In this document: piece after piece, positions 1 through 12,117 of the stretch
Position numbering within the stretch: position 1 is the first letter of the stretch
Layout: each line of letters opens with the position of its first letter
Assembly (NCBI GenBank): GCA_023853785.1
Contig: JAJIRX010000496.1
Span: forward strand, 186,001-250,000
Direction of reading: 5' to 3'
DNA length: 64,000 nt
DNA from: Psilocybe azurescens
Taxonomy: Eukaryota; Basidiomycota; Agaricomycetes; Agaricales; Agrocybaceae
The notes under the pieces: model-generated
The model's database searches: none
Told to the model about the DNA's origin: nothing
The model's input: only the letters and a program-made list of their open reading frames with translations
Translations under genes and position numbers: made by a program

Positions 1-169
1 TGGTAAACCACATTTTTATACAATATTAATAAGAGGAATCCAATTTCGTTGTCCTTTCTACATTCACACAAAACTTGTTACCACATCCAATCATATCTGC
101 TTGTCTCCACATGAAGGGACCACCCTCAATAAAGAAAGGATCTCACGGAGTAACATGCATGCCTCCATC

Positions 170-989
170 TCACAAACCGTTTATGCCCCCCCACCTGACT
201 ACTTCAACGCCGCCAACAGACGAAGTCTTCCTCCAAAGGACCAGACAGCTTTCCCCACATTTCATATCTGGGACGCTGGCTTGTCCAATCCCAGTCAATC
301 CGAAGTTGAATTCTTCAAAGGGGATACCCCGCATAAGATGACAATCGTTTAGCAAAACAACGAACTCTTCACATGCGAAGAGCTCTGGGTAAAAGCAGTA
401 TATGCAAGTAGGGCGATAACGCCGAAAAGCTGAGATGATAGCTGGCTCATTAAAAGACCACGAAGGGTGGCTTGCGTCCTTGTCAAGAGGATACAGACCA
501 CCCTTGAGCCGTCAAACTATAAAGATGGCCTGTCAGTGTATTATGCGCGATCTCTAACATTTTGGCTTACTAATAAGAACTTTTTGAACATTTTGTATCC
601 CACTGACAACCTGGAATCAACATGACCGGTATGGTCTATGAGGTACCCATTGGACATCAGCAACTCCTGCAAACTTGACCAGGCAGAGGAAGAAGGAAGG
701 ATGATATCGAGCTGCCTAGGGTTGATGTGATGGTAGATAGTGGTGTGGACACTCATTATGCATCTCACAATGGACCCAATTATCACACCTTCGTGGATGC
801 GCAATAGACCAAATAACATGACGACAGCATCCACGGGTAAAAAGTCAACTAAAAAGTCTTCACTCTGCGACATATAAATTCCTGAATCAGTCGCCTGAAT
901 CGTCGGTTGGTCGTGTTTAGTGCTACGAGGGACGACCATGAGCAGGACTCTGAGATCTTCCAAAGCAATTCACTGGATAGATCGGACAT
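170..989 (-). CDS. F-box-like protein (one apparent frame break)
   Basis: Probable substrate-adaptor protein of an SCF ubiquitin ligase, inferred only from the N-terminus. From the ATG at 989 the protein reads like an F-box (MSDLSSELLWKI, then SLVALNTTNRRFRRL). The following part (FLPVDAVVMLFGLL, then IIGSIVRCIM) resembles the body of Agaricomycete F-box-like proteins as I know them. The frame changes by one base near 855, in a run of five T; one more T would join the frames. A probable intron (GTAAGC donor near 570, acceptor near 507) leads into a last exon with WSFNEPAIISAFRRYRPTC and CEEFVVLLNDCHLMRG, ending at 170. The exon ends are my reading, not proven. The frame break may be real or a sequencing error. 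F-box function is inference. Confidence 0.5.
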
Positions 990-1435
990 ACCTGTAGAAA
1001 TTAACATATAAGAATACATCGCCTCTATACAAAGATATGGTAAAGTCACCTGTCATGGAAATCACAGCGAGTGGGAGCAAGACGTCTCAAGAATTCTCAA
1101 GATAATGTGGAATGTTAGAGAGCCAAGAGGGGCCAAGTAACGATCAAAAACTTGAAATTTGAATTATCAATAAACCCAAGAACCTATTTAGAATCGGTAC
1201 CGACGAACGGATCTATAGCAAAAAAAAAAAAAAAAGGAGAGAAAGATCAAAATCAAACTCAGAGATTGTGATCGTCTCTCAATCCCACCACTCTGTCGAA
1301 GATTGTGAATTAAAGCCAGGAGGCGGAAGATGTCATTGAAATGACATACTCTTTTAACATGCCAGGCATGAGCAAAAGTTGGCTGAAGTCATATTGACCA
1401 CCGTGCTGTCCGCAAGGGACTTTATGATAAGAATT

Positions 1436-2069
1436 TCACTGTACCATTCCCTCCAAGGCGACGACAAACAAACACCGAGTAGAATTGATGTCACTAGACT
1501 GTTTAAGGAGGATGATATACGCTGGATAGCAGCCTTTGCATGAATTTAGTCTTACTACTAGATGATGTATGGCAAGATTTACCTGATTAAAATGAACAAA
1601 CGTGTAAAGCATTCTATCGTCACTGCCCCAAGGTACACGTTCAATTGTAATCTGATAGTCGTCGCTAAGGTCTGTGAAGTGGTCCAGAAGATGTGGACAC
1701 ATTGGAAGCCACAAGAAAACATCTAAGTCTCGATGCGAGACAATCGTCGGTGAACCAGCAAGAGCTGGGACTTCCACAGAGAAAATGCTGTTGCATGCGC
1801 CACCTAAAAACCACAACTTGAATTTGACATCCTGATACAGGGTTATTTAAGAGGCAGAATTAGAAGAAAATGATGTAACATACCTATAAACATGAACGCA
1901 TAGAACACAGACCCATCATGGAGTCCCTCATACTATATACCGGCGTTGTTATCAACGATGTCCCAGGAGAGGTCCATAAAGGTGTTTGGTAAGATTGAAG
2001 AATTTGAAATAGCAGTGCAGCGGAACATGAATACATCACCTGTTGTCCGGAATAGGGGACACTTTCCAC
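1436..2069 (-). CDS. Unrecognised protein, probably two exons or a gene remnant
   Basis: An open stretch of 126 codons (1816 to 1436) and an upstream stretch of 61 codons (2069 to 1884) lie on the same strand as the F-box-like gene. The longer piece has balanced composition and motifs such as LDVFLWLPMCPHLLDHF, so it looks coding, but I do not recognise a domain. It may be a second member of the F-box-like family lying head to tail with the first, or a gene whose 5' part was cut off by the Helitron that starts just beyond it. No start codon or intron can be fixed. Confidence 0.3.
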
Positions 2070-2254
2070 CTTGATTCACTCAACCCATGGTTTACCATGG
2101 AGAGTTTAAAACAAATAACAGCGTCTAAAATTAGGTCATTGATCATACAACACTCAACCGAGAGGCATGCTCATGTGTCTCTGAGGTCCCTTCTTCAAAT
2201 GCACACGATGATTGCAACATTTCCAGAGCATGTGGTTAACGCCAATAACGGCGG

Positions 2255-3382
2255 ATGCAGCGGCCACTGTCGCTGCAGGGGGAAGGAAGATATGCGAGAC
2301 CCAGAAATCAAAGACAAAGGGCCACGGACAACATTGACACTGTCAGAACGATGAAGCGACAGAGGAGAGAAGAGCCGCCATGGTCAGCAACACCTGAGAC
2401 GGACAGTGATGAGGATACAGAGAGGGATGACTTCTATGAAGTCTCAGAACGCCGTATAGAAGAAGTCATTCAGAGCAATTTTCTCAGTGCACCGACAACG
2501 GATACACTGAAAGAAAGGCTTGGATTATTTATAGACACCACCAGTAACGAAGCTTTGCATCGGCGGACATGTGGATCATGTGCGAGGGACAGGCCAGAAG
2601 AGGATCTAAGAGAGAAGGATTTGGATGAAATACCGAACAAGGAGCTTCTTGCACCGGTGACTCCGCATCCTGCCCATGTTTTGATGGACGGTATGTTGGT
2701 TCATGGGGATTCGGTCATCAATGATGGCAATACCCTTATAATCTGCTCAGAATGTTACAACTCGCTGAAAACCGAGAAAAGACCAAAATTCAGTTTAGGA
2801 AATGACCTTTGGATAGGCGACATACCCAAGGAGCTTCAAGATCTAACACTGCCAGAAAGGATGCTGATAGCAGTATACTTCCTGGCTGCTTATATTGTCA
2901 AGCTTTTTCTGAAGCAGAAGGGAGCACAAGCTTGGGATCACGCTCAGATGCATAATGGGCTTTGAGGGAATGTATCAATGTACCGGCTGAACCCAAATCA
3001 AGTCACATCAATGCTGGAGGGAGGCTTAAAAACATACCCACGCCCGCCCAAAATTCTTCCAGCAACCATCGGTGTCACGTTCGTTGGCCCAAAGGGATTG
3101 CCAGAATCATCAATGCCGACCATGTTTAGAGTCAGACGAAGACGGGTGAGGGATGCTCTACAATGGCTCAAAATCAACAACACGCTCTATGCAGATATAA
3201 CGATCTCGGAAGAAAACCTCACCTTACTTCCAGAAGATGGGATCCCAGAAGAATTGATAATGACGGCGAAGCATTCAGCGGACATCGAAGCAGTAGAGAG
3301 AGAACACTCAGGTTACGTACCAGAGGATGCAGCTGATGAAGGTACAATCTTTACACAATCAGCCGAGTGTGCATTTAGCTAA
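2255..3382 (+). pseudogene. Helitron RepHel N-terminal part (DUF6570)
   Basis: Two adjoining frames (2255-2965 and 2978-3382) carry the cysteine-containing DUF6570 region that precedes the Rep domain in many basidiomycete Helitrons. Visible landmarks are CGSCARDRPEEDL, ICSECYNSL, NDLWIGDIPKELQDLTLPE, IGVTFVGPKGLPE and RVRRRRVRDALQWLK. The frame changes between the two pieces near 2950. The first recognisable residues are acidic and low in complexity, so the true start is unclear (ATG at 2255 or 2351). The role of DUF6570 in transposition is unknown; assignment rests on family resemblance. Confidence 0.75.
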
Positions 3383-3543
3383 ACTGCTGAGAGAAAACAT
3401 ACAGAATACGTTGAATGAGGCCAGACTTGCAGAAATAGATGAGCTTCACGAAGAAAATGAACAGCGTAAGATACAGTCACTTACATAGAGACATCAAGTT
3501 CTGATTCAAATTAACTGAACTAGAGACCAATGAAGTTGAGCCT

Positions 3544-5308
3544 ATGGTTATCCCTCTACAGTCAATGGGGATAGTTGACATAGATGGAGAGGATATCAGT
3601 TCATCGGAACTTCTCGCACACACTCTCAGCAATAGCTGCATGGAGCAAGATATCCCAGAAGACTATACCATACGCCAGGGAAGTGCTTTTGTCAACGAAT
3701 ATGCACATGTGGATCCCAAAACTGGTCTAAGAAACGACGGAGGGCCGAGCAATCCTAATCATCTACTGGGATGCTTCCCAACGTTATTTCCATACAGGAT
3801 GGGCGGGATCGAGACAAACAGACCGGTATATATAGCCTATGAGACACACGTCAGATGGACAATGGAATACGTGGACCGGAGATTTAGAAAAGAAATTCAG
3901 TACCCTTTCCAGGTTTTCAGCGTCATGCAGAAGAGAGCTGTGTGCAGATCAGCCGTGTTACAAATGAAAAATCGACATTCATACGCTAACATGAACATGA
4001 TAGCCAACCTCAAGCCTGCAGATCTGCTTGAGGCAAGCAAAGAAGAGACCCGAGGAGTGAGATTTTCCAATCCTGCAGTCAGGGCTCTCCAGGAGGAACT
4101 GAGCGCGGTCCGGACAAAAGTGAAAGGGACAGACAAGTCGAGGGTGAGTGTTAGATTGAAGGTGTGGGGCACGAATTTGATCTTCAATCCATCATCGATC
4201 TGGATGACAATCAATCCGGGCGGACTCTCAAGACCCTATAGCCCAAGTATTTGCTGGAGAGGAGATCAATATGAATGCTTTCTGCAACACTGCCAGCCCC
4301 GACCATATCACAAGAGCCATGAACATCGCAGCCGATCCATATGCCTCAGCACAATACTTTCATTTTATAGTGAAGACTGTGTTTGAGGAGTCGCTAGGAA
4401 TCAAAAAAGCATCCAAAAGGGAAACTTGAACGCGAGTATGGGGTGCTAGGGAAAGTCCAGAGCTATATCGGAACAGTTGAGGCACAGGGACGCGGGACGC
4501 TGCACTTGCACACTCTCATCTGGCTGAAAGACGCACCGATGGCACACAAGATCAAGACTGCCCTGAAAACAGAAGGGTTCAGAAAAAGATGAAAGCGTAC
4601 ATCAAAAATGTAATCCAGGCCGATATTGGTGGCAAGACCAAGGAGCAGGTTCTCGAAATACCAAAGGTCGCTGGAATATCATATTCTCGTCCAGTCGATC
4701 CACGGACTGCCACCAACGAAGAGTTATTAGACCGACTTGCAAAGCTTGTGAGGGCATTGCAATACCATAAATGCACGCCAGCCGTGTGTCTCAAGTTGGT
4801 AAAAGGATGACTGGAATGCAAGAGGAGGGCCCCGTTCCATAAGGCAATAGACGATTGGGTCAATGAAGTTGGAAATTGGGGGCCTAAACGAGTATGCGAG
4901 CTGTTGAACTCGTTCAATCCAAGCATTATGCAGGCATTGAGGGCGAACCATGACCTCAAGCTTATCATGAGTGGAAAGGATACTGCCACAATCACATTCT
5001 ACATAACAAACTACGCGACAAAGAAACAGCAAAGGTCGTCAAACGTGTCGGCCCTGCTTGCAACCACATTAGCTTTCTCAAGAGCGGCGGATAGACGCCA
5101 GACAGACATGAACCTTGTCAACAAAAGACTGATTCAACGATGTGCAAATTCATTGACAAGATACCGGGAGTTCAGCGCACCTGAGGTGATGAGCTATATC
5201 ATGGGATGGGGAGATATTTATGAATCACACCATTTCGTATCCATATTCTGGGATGCGGCTGCCCAAAGCTTACAAACAATATTTCCTGAACTAGACAGGC
5301 CCAGGTGA
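3544..5308 (+). pseudogene. Helitron Rep (HUH endonuclease) domain
   Basis: Replication initiator that nicks and rejoins DNA at Helitron ends. The Helitron-like N domain spans about 3650-4410 (FRKEIQYPFQVFSVMQKRAV, then LIFNPSSIWMTINP). A frameshift near 4225 moves the reading to DPIAQVFAGEEINMNAF, and another follows near 4420. The HUH metal-binding motif is LHLHTLIWL at about 4500-4526. The catalytic double-tyrosine motif is FYITNYATKKQ at about 4996-5028. VMSYIMGWGDIYESHHF follows at 5185-5235. Both tyrosines and both histidines are present, but at least three frame breaks prevent a full product. All of this was read directly; the mechanism is family knowledge. Confidence 0.85.
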
Positions 5309-5330
5309 GTGTACATCATACCAGCAGTGT

Positions 5331-6182
5331 GTGGGATCCGACTTACAATTGCAGCAGATGGGTTATAAGTTCAAGAGATGGCGTGGACCAGACACATGGA
5401 TCGCCTACTTCTCTCGAGACGCTGACACTTGCTCAAGGAAGCTCGACGGTGCTGATGACGCAAAGAGAACATGTACCAGATCCAGGGGTAAGACCAGCAA
5501 TAGCACGGGCTTCAAAGAGCTGAATCATCTAAAAGCAGGAATCGAATGTTACAATCAATATGGTCGGAGGAAAAGTGGTATTGAGAGACCAACTGAAAGA
5601 TTACAAATTCAGAGGAGAAGAGCTCCATGAAATGAACTTTCTGAAGTTCATGTTGAACATGTACGAAGGAGACATTGTGAAGAAGAAAAAGAAGAAAACA
5701 AAAACGCCAAATGCTAACGCCGCCACCAATGCCAATACTGCGGCTACTGTCGCCAACGCCATTGTTGGTGTCGATGCCGCTATTGTTGGTGTTGATGTCA
5801 CTGCCGTCGACGGCAATTTTGATATTGACAATCCTGACTTCAAAAATGAGGATGAGGAAGAGGGAGAGGGAGAGGAAGGTAAAAAGGAGGAGCAACACCA
5901 ATTCACAGGGGGAAGAGGACTGCCGCTCAGTGAGCGGGTAAAATACAAAGAAGGTGCTGGAAAACCGACGAGATGTCGTATCATAAGGGGCGATGGACAC
6001 GAGACGATGCCTCGGTTCGTAGGCAGATGGTTCCCAAGGAACGATGGAACCGAAGAGCACAAAAAGAATTTTACTATGCATCAATCCTTGCATTGCTGAG
6101 CCCATGGAGCAAGCTATCTGAGCTCAAAGGTGACTTCTCCACGTTCAAAGGAAAGTTCAATCGCATGCTGGAACAGGGCGAC
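5331..6182 (+). pseudogene. Helitron RepHel linker with low-complexity block
   Basis: Continuation of RepHel between nuclease and helicase. QLKDYKFRGEELHEMNFLKF starts at about 5590 and GHETMPRFVGRWFPRNDG lies at 5998-6050, both resembling other fungal Helitrons. Between them, 5690-5890 encodes lysine-rich, then alanine/asparagine, then valine/aspartate and finally glutamate-rich repeats, an unusual insertion. A frameshift near 6050 moves the frame to ALLSPWSKLSELKGDFSTF, which runs into the retrotransposon at 6183. Across the insertion the frame continues directly at 12599, so the retrotransposon entered an already assembled Helitron gene. Confidence 0.7.
6178..6182. repeat. Target-site duplication GCGAC, left copy
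   Basis: GCGAC directly precedes the 5' LTR here and directly follows the 3' LTR at 12594-12598. Five bases is the usual duplication for Ty3/gypsy integrases. Removing the element and one copy rejoins the Helitron frame. Confidence 0.95.
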
Positions 6183-6657
6183 TGTTATGACAAGTCTTTT
6201 TCTTTTCCCTTTCTCTTTTCTTTTTCTTTTTCTTTTCCTTTTCTTTGTCATCCTTCACATCATTGATACAGCATCATCTGCTCTGATGAACTTTGTTTTC
6301 TATCATTCTACGAAACTCCATCATATCTCTGATGGACTTTCACTTCCATCTTTTATGATACATCTTTGATGAACATTTGATCTGTTTCCTTTCACTTCCA
6401 TCTTTTATGATACATCTTTCGATGAACAATTGATCTGTTTCCTCTATTCTTATATACATCTGCTGATGAACATTCAAACTCGTTTCAACTTGCTGTACAG
6501 TTCATAGTATTTATACTAGGAAGGATCCATTGTATTCTTTAGCTAGTTCTTGAGAATCTAACCTCCTCTTACTTGACACTGCTTGGAACTTGCTGTTCTT
6601 GACTACTTGACTGTCGGCTTTATCCACGCACGTGAATATAAGCTTGAAGTCGTAACA
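6183..6657 (+). repeat. 5' LTR
   Basis: 475 bp, starts TGTTATGAC and ends GTCGTAACA. It holds a pyrimidine-rich stretch (TTTTCTTTTC repeats) near its start and two near-identical copies of a TTCACTTCCATCTTTTATGA block at about 6340 and 6390. An AT-rich TATTTATAC near 6510 may act as a TATA box (inference). Confidence 0.95.
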
Positions 6658-6922
6658 AAAGAACTAGCTCATCTACGAATCTCGCCCGCTCCCCAGCAGA
6701 CGAGACCTCTGAAACCCGAAACGAAACACGGCACCACCGAAAAGCGGAATTCCCGCTACTGACAGCTCAGAAGAAGGAACCCCGACACAAAATTGGCAGA
6801 CACCGAACCCGTCCAGATAAAGCTCTGAAGATATCAACCTAGGCAACGAAGACCTATCGAACTCGCTATACGGCTTATTATCAACCCTGGCGATAGACCA
6901 AGAAGAACAACAAGACACAGAC

Positions 6923-7823
6923 ATGGTTGAAACAAACGGAAAGAAAGAAATCTCAATCAACAAACCTGTTGTATTCAATGGAGACCGAACAAAGTCCAAG
7001 TCTTTCATGCAAGACTGCTACCTCTACATGGACATAAACAATGACATCTACAACACAGACAAGAAGAAAATTGCCTTCATTTTATCATTTTGCATGGAAG
7101 GAGGAGCAAAACTATGGAAGGAACAGTACTTGACCTCGAGGACGAAAGGAACTAGTCCCAACCAAACCCTCGAATGGGACACCCTCGGAACATTTCTTGA
7201 AAAATTCCACGACGCATTCACTCCAGTGGATGAAACCAGATCAGCCATGAACGACATAAAACGACTTAGGCAAAAACCCAACGAAAGGGTGGAAGACATC
7301 ATCAACAAGTTCAAATTGTTGGTAGGACAAGCCAATCTAGGAACAGAAACGGAATCAGACCACACCCACCTCATTGGATTATTCCAAAATGCATCACACC
7401 TCAGCTTGCTGACAGGATCCTGTACTCTGAAGACCTTCCAAGGACGATCCAAGGCTGGTACAAAAAGCAACAACATTTGACACCAACTATAGACTGGCCA
7501 AGGTTTTTAGAGAAGAACCAGAAGAACATAGGAGGGCGCCACAATGGAACAACTTCCCAAGAAACAACAGGAACTACGACCCAAACAGGATGGACGTAAG
7601 CGCCATGACAGCCGAAGAACAAGCCGAATTAATCAGGAAAGGCGCCTGTTTCAGGTGCAAACAACAAGGACATCTATCCAGAGATTGCCCACAGAAAGGA
7701 CCAACAAACCAGAACAGAACCCAAGGACAACCCAGCAAGAAGTGGACCCCAAAGGAACTCCATGCCCATATCAGGAGCCTGAACAAGGATGAAAAAAGAC
7801 GAACTTGCAGACCTCATGGTTAA
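6923..7823 (+). pseudogene. Retrotransposon Gag with zinc knuckle
   Basis: Capsid-type Gag. It opens with ATG at 6923. A retrotransposon-gag core follows (KLWKEQYL at about 7110, then FLEKFHDAFTPVDET at 7194-7240). After two one- or two-base frame changes near 7400 and 7475 comes a nucleocapsid zinc knuckle of form CX2CX4HX4C (CFRCKQQGHLSRDC) at about 7647-7688. The C-terminal end at 7823 is basic. In an intact element Gag would package RNA in cytoplasmic particles; the frame breaks make this copy defective. Confidence 0.85.
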
Positions 7824-7949
7824 AACAGGATTTGAAGAGAAAGAAGAAAAGGATTTTTAAAGTGGAGAAACAGGACGACGTCTGTCTCTCCTTATCTGAA
7901 GATACAATCTGTACTTACAGCAACAATCAAGAATAAAACTATGCTTTTA

Positions 7950-8450
7950 CCAGTTTCATTCCCCACCAAGAAACAGAATGGCTCACAATTGTCGAAACCT
8001 CTGCACTCTTAGACTCAGGAGCAGGAGGGAAATTCATTGACCAGAACTATGCACAAAAACTTGGACTCAGAACCCAACCCTTGGAAAAACCGATCCGGGT
8101 TTATAACGTAGGACGGAACCCCCGAACAAGAAAGGAACCATCTCATCATTTGTAGACCTGGACCTAAAGGTTGGAAACCGGAACCATCGGGAACAATTAC
8201 TGGTCTCTGGGCTAGGAAAACAGAAAATTATTTTAGGATTCCCTTGGCTACAGGAAAAGAATCCAGGAATCAACTGGCAGAACGGACAGATAACTTGGAA
8301 ACCACGTCAAGGGCCTACAATAAATCAGACCACCATTGAAGAAGAAACAGACGAACGAACACTAACAATCGAGACTACCCACCCATTGGAGGAATTCGAA
8401 TCGTTAGTCATCCGATATATCGGGATGCAAACGAAGACGAAATAAAAGAA
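7950..8450 (+). pseudogene. Retrotransposon aspartic protease region
   Basis: The retropepsin active-site strand ALLDSGAGGKFID is encoded at about 8004-8043, within a frame that also gives AQKLGLRTQP. A glycine-rich flap-like segment follows (QKIILGFPWLQ at 8221-8253), typical of the protease region of Ty3 elements. The frame shifts at least once around 8115. The domain would cut Gag-Pol. No separate start is expected because it belongs to the polyprotein. Confidence 0.7.
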
Positions 8451-8561
8451 ACTTGGCTTAACACCAAAATCACAACCTCACAGACACTGGCCCAACAATA
8501 TGAACCAGAGAAACCGACAAGACCTCTCCATGAAATCGTTCCCCCAGAATATCAATCATAT

Positions 8562-9930
8562 ATGGACCTTTTCGATAAACAAGCGGCAGACCGATTCCCG
8601 GAACCAAGACCATGGGACCATAAAATTGAGTTAAAAGAAGGATTCATACCAAAGAAATTCAAGGCATACAATATCACACCGGCAGAACAAACAGAACTGG
8701 ACACCTGGACAAAGGAACAATTGGACAAAGGATACATTCGACCCTCGGAATCACCTATGGCATCTCCCTTCTTCTTTGTATCAAAGAAAGATGGAAAGCT
8801 TAGACCTTGTCAAGACTACAGGTATCTGAACGACTGGACGATCAAGAACGCTTACCCACTACCACGGATTACAGAACTTATGGACAAATTGAAAGGCGCA
8901 AAATTCTTCACCAAACTAGATATCCGATGGGGCTACAACAACATCAGGATAAAAGAAGGTGATCAATGGAAAGCAGCATTCAAAACCAACCGAGGACTTT
9001 TGAACCAACTGTAATGTTCTTTGGCATGTGCAATTCCCCAGCAACCTTCCAATCCATGATGGACTCAATCTTCAAAGACATGATATCACAATGCTTTGTA
9101 ATCATCTATATGGACGACATTCTAATCTTTGCAAAAGATCGAGGGGAATTGGAAAAATACACCAGATTGGTTCTACAATGACTCCGAGAAAACGATCTCT
9201 ATCTCAAACCGGAAAAATGCTCTTTTGCTCAAGGAAAAGTGGAATATCTTGGAATGATTGTTGAAGCAGGAAAAATCTCTATGGATCCAACAAAACTCAA
9301 AGGAATTCAAGACTGGCCAGCACCTACTACTCTCAAACAAGTCCGATCGTTCCTGGGCTTTGGGAACTTCTACCGAAAATTCATCCGGAAATTCTCTGAA
9401 GTAGCTCGACCTCTAAATGAACTCCTGAAGAAAGACAAAGGATTTCTATGGAATGACACAACTCAAGCTGCCTTTGATGAACTGAAGAAACGATTCACGG
9501 AAGAACCGGTACTCTTGATGCCCGACCCTGCCAAACCATTTCAAATCAAATCTGACGCTTCAAAATATGCCTCCGGAGCAGTCCTTACTCAACTGGACGG
9601 AAATGGCGAAAGACACCCATGCGCATTTATATCAAGAACGTTCTCTCCAACCGAAAGAAACTACGAAATCTACGACAGGGAATTACTGGGAATAATCAGA
9701 TCATTACAGGAATGGAGACACTACATCCAAGGATCAGAACACACGACTACGGTATATTCAGATCACAAGAATTTGACATATTTCAGATCGGCCCAAAATC
9801 TAAACCGACGACAGGCGCGCTGGTCTCTGTATGTCTCAGAATTCAATCTGAAGTTGGTACATCTACCTGGAAACAAAATGATTCAATCCGATACCCTTTC
9901 AAGACGCCCGATTTCACCCCAGAAGAAGAC
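8562..9930 (+). pseudogene. Retrotransposon reverse transcriptase and RNase H
   Basis: RT fingers and palm start near 8640 ([20 protein letters not shown] at about 8765-8824, then [15 protein letters not shown]). The frame shifts near 9003 and continues with GMCNSPATFQ. The catalytic YMDD lies at 9107-9118, followed by an in-frame stop at 9179. The connection and RNase H continue in the frame from about 9181: KIQSDAS-like start at 9541 ([15 protein letters not shown]), [19 protein letters not shown] and SDTLSRRP, which supply the four acidic residues. Catalytic residues are all present, but two breaks stop translation. Confidence 0.9.
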
Positions 9931-9939
9931 CACGACAAT

Positions 9940-10938
9940 GAAAACATCACCTTACTTCCAGAAAAGCTTTTCATCGACTTAATCGACGCCGAGTTACAGG
10001 AAAGAATTGCCAATGCGAACGAACTGGACCACAACGCAGCAGAAGCAATGAAAACCCTATTAGAAGGAGGACCACCAAATGCACGACACGACCTCAGAGA
10101 ATGGAAAACAGAGAACGTGAACGGCAAAACTATCTTATACTACCAAGGACGAGCCTACATTCCAAAAGATCAAACCCTACGGAAAGACATAGTCAAATCA
10201 TATCACAACCCTATCTCAGCTGGACACCCTGGAGAATTAGAAACATTCAATTCGGTAAAACAACACTACTGGTGGCCAGGATTACGATCATTTGTCAAGC
10301 AATACGTAAAAGGATGTGCCGCCTGCCAACAGTTCAAAATAAATCGACATCCCTCTAACCCATCATTCATACCGATACCTGGACCAAAGTCAGCCCGACC
10401 CTTTGCAGACAGTGCTATGGACTTCCTTACAGACCTTCCACCAATCCTGGACAAGCAAGGAGAAGTTGAATTTGATGCGATTCTAAGCATCACCGATCAC
10501 GGGAACACAAAAGGACTTATCCTTATTCCATGCCGAATGAAAGGACTGGATGCCGAAAAGACTGGCAAACTCTTACTGGACAATCTCTACAAAAGGTTTG
10601 GACTACCAGACAGCCTCACATCAGATCAAGACCCCAGATTTGCCGCTGAATCATTCAAAGAGCTAATGAAACTCCTTGGAGTAAAATCAAAATTTTCAAC
10701 TGCTTATCACCCTCAAACAGACGGAACAACAGAACGATATAACCAAGAGATCGAAGCCTATCTATCCATATACTGCTCGTCTCACCCAGAAGACTGGCAC
10801 GAACGACTTGGGACCCTCGAATTCACTCACAATAACCGAAGACATGCGGACAGACAGAGAACACCATTCGAATTAATTCTCGGATACTCCCCATTGCAAT
10901 TCCCACCGCATTCAAACACACCAAGTTTCCTTCAGTAG
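9940..10938 (+). pseudogene. Retrotransposon integrase
   Basis: An open frame across this span encodes an H2C2 zinc-binding domain (HNPISAGHPGE, then GCAACQ, about 10204-10335) and a DDE catalytic core: D in SITDHGN (about 10487), D in TSDQDPRF (about 10621), E in TERYNQEIEAYL (about 10730). The frame opens upstream in the RNase H region in a different phase, so a frameshift lies near 9890-9930. It ends at a stop at 10936; the polyprotein then continues in another phase into the chromodomain segment. In an active element this enzyme inserts the cDNA. Confidence 0.9.
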
Positions 10939-11010
10939 AAGAAAGACTGAAGTATCTTCAAAAGGATTGAGAAGAAGCCCTAGCAGCCCACGAACTAGCC
11001 CCGGACAAGG

Positions 11011-11820
11011 ATGGCTGAAAGGAAAAACTCGAACTTCACACCGTTCATCCAAGGACAAAGAGTTTGGCTAGAAGCGACAAATTTACAGACAAATTATCAC
11101 AAGAAAATGGCACCAAAACGAGAAGGACCCTTCAAGATCAAAGAAGTCTTAGGACCCCTAACTTATCGACTGGAACTCCCCAAAGGATGGCTCATTCACG
11201 ATGTATTCCATGCGACACTTCTTAATCCATACCACGAGACTGAAACACATGGACCCAATTTCATTCGACCACCACCAGAGATATTAAACGAAGAAGAACA
11301 TTGGGAAATAGAGACGATTCTCAAACATCGAAAAAGAGGAAGAGGATACCAATACTACGTCAAATGGAAGGACTATCCGATCACCGAAGCAACGTGGGAA
11401 CCGGCTTCGGTCTTTGAAGAAACCGGTAACGTAAATCTTACAGACTTACCGAACACGTCACAAGCTGTAAAAAGACCACCAACTACACAAACTTTGATCA
11501 TCCTGACCATCCTGATGCCTCGCCTCCTCCCGACGTATCGCCTCTTCTTTCACTCCGAAACTCCCGAAACAAACCAACTTGAAACCCCAATCTTTGATAC
11601 CCCTTTGGCCGATCAGACTGTGGAAGAGCTTGAGACGCTGCGAAAAGAAATTCTCACCGCATACAAAGAAACGATTGATCAGAAGGAGATGGCAAAACAA
11701 AACTACCGCCCAGCCGCTGCTAAATCTGCCCACTACCAAGCCAGATCTCTATGCCTCAAGTTAAATCTGGTCGAACGAGAACTCCATCGACGCCTTCCAC
11801 TGATTCGCCAAAGTAGTTAA
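11011..11820 (+). pseudogene. Integrase C-terminus with chromodomain and extra tail
   Basis: Open frame of 269 codons. It starts with a GPY/F-type module (VWLEATNLQTNYHKKMAPKR, then GPFKIKEVLGPLTYRLELP). The chromodomain at about 11293-11430 contains HWEIETILKH, YYVKWKDYP and TWEPASVF, with aromatic residues at the positions expected to bind methylated histone tails. Known chromovirus chromodomains target integration to heterochromatin. A further 125-residue charged tail follows, with no domain I recognise. The final part overlaps a short unexplained stretch (11821-12117) before the 3' LTR. Confidence 0.85.
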
Positions 11821-12117
11821 AAAGGCCAAGTCGTTCTACCTCTAAACCATACCTCCAACTACCAAAGCAACGCAACATGTCTTTCATCAATACCCCTGCC
11901 GCTTCTTCCTCTTCTACCCCTGCCAACTCACATCTACGAGACAAACGACCTGCCATGCCTCGTTACACTCAAACACTTTCAACATTTGAAGCCCTAGACC
12001 TCTTCACTGACAACACCGGAATCGCAAACACCACAGGCGAACCATACAGAAACTAATGAACTCATACAAGTATAGACTTCACTCCTTCTGAGGCATAAGG
12101 AGTGTAGTACGGGGTAA

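Noticed and set aside
5512..6105. Long minus-strand open frames opposite the Helitron linker.
   Set aside because: Mirror of the low-complexity coding block; no domain and the plus strand carries the conserved Helitron text.
9619..9930. A separate protein starting at 9619 upstream of the integrase.
   Set aside because: This stretch overlaps the RNase H domain in another frame; the integrase frame merely extends backward by chance to an ATG.
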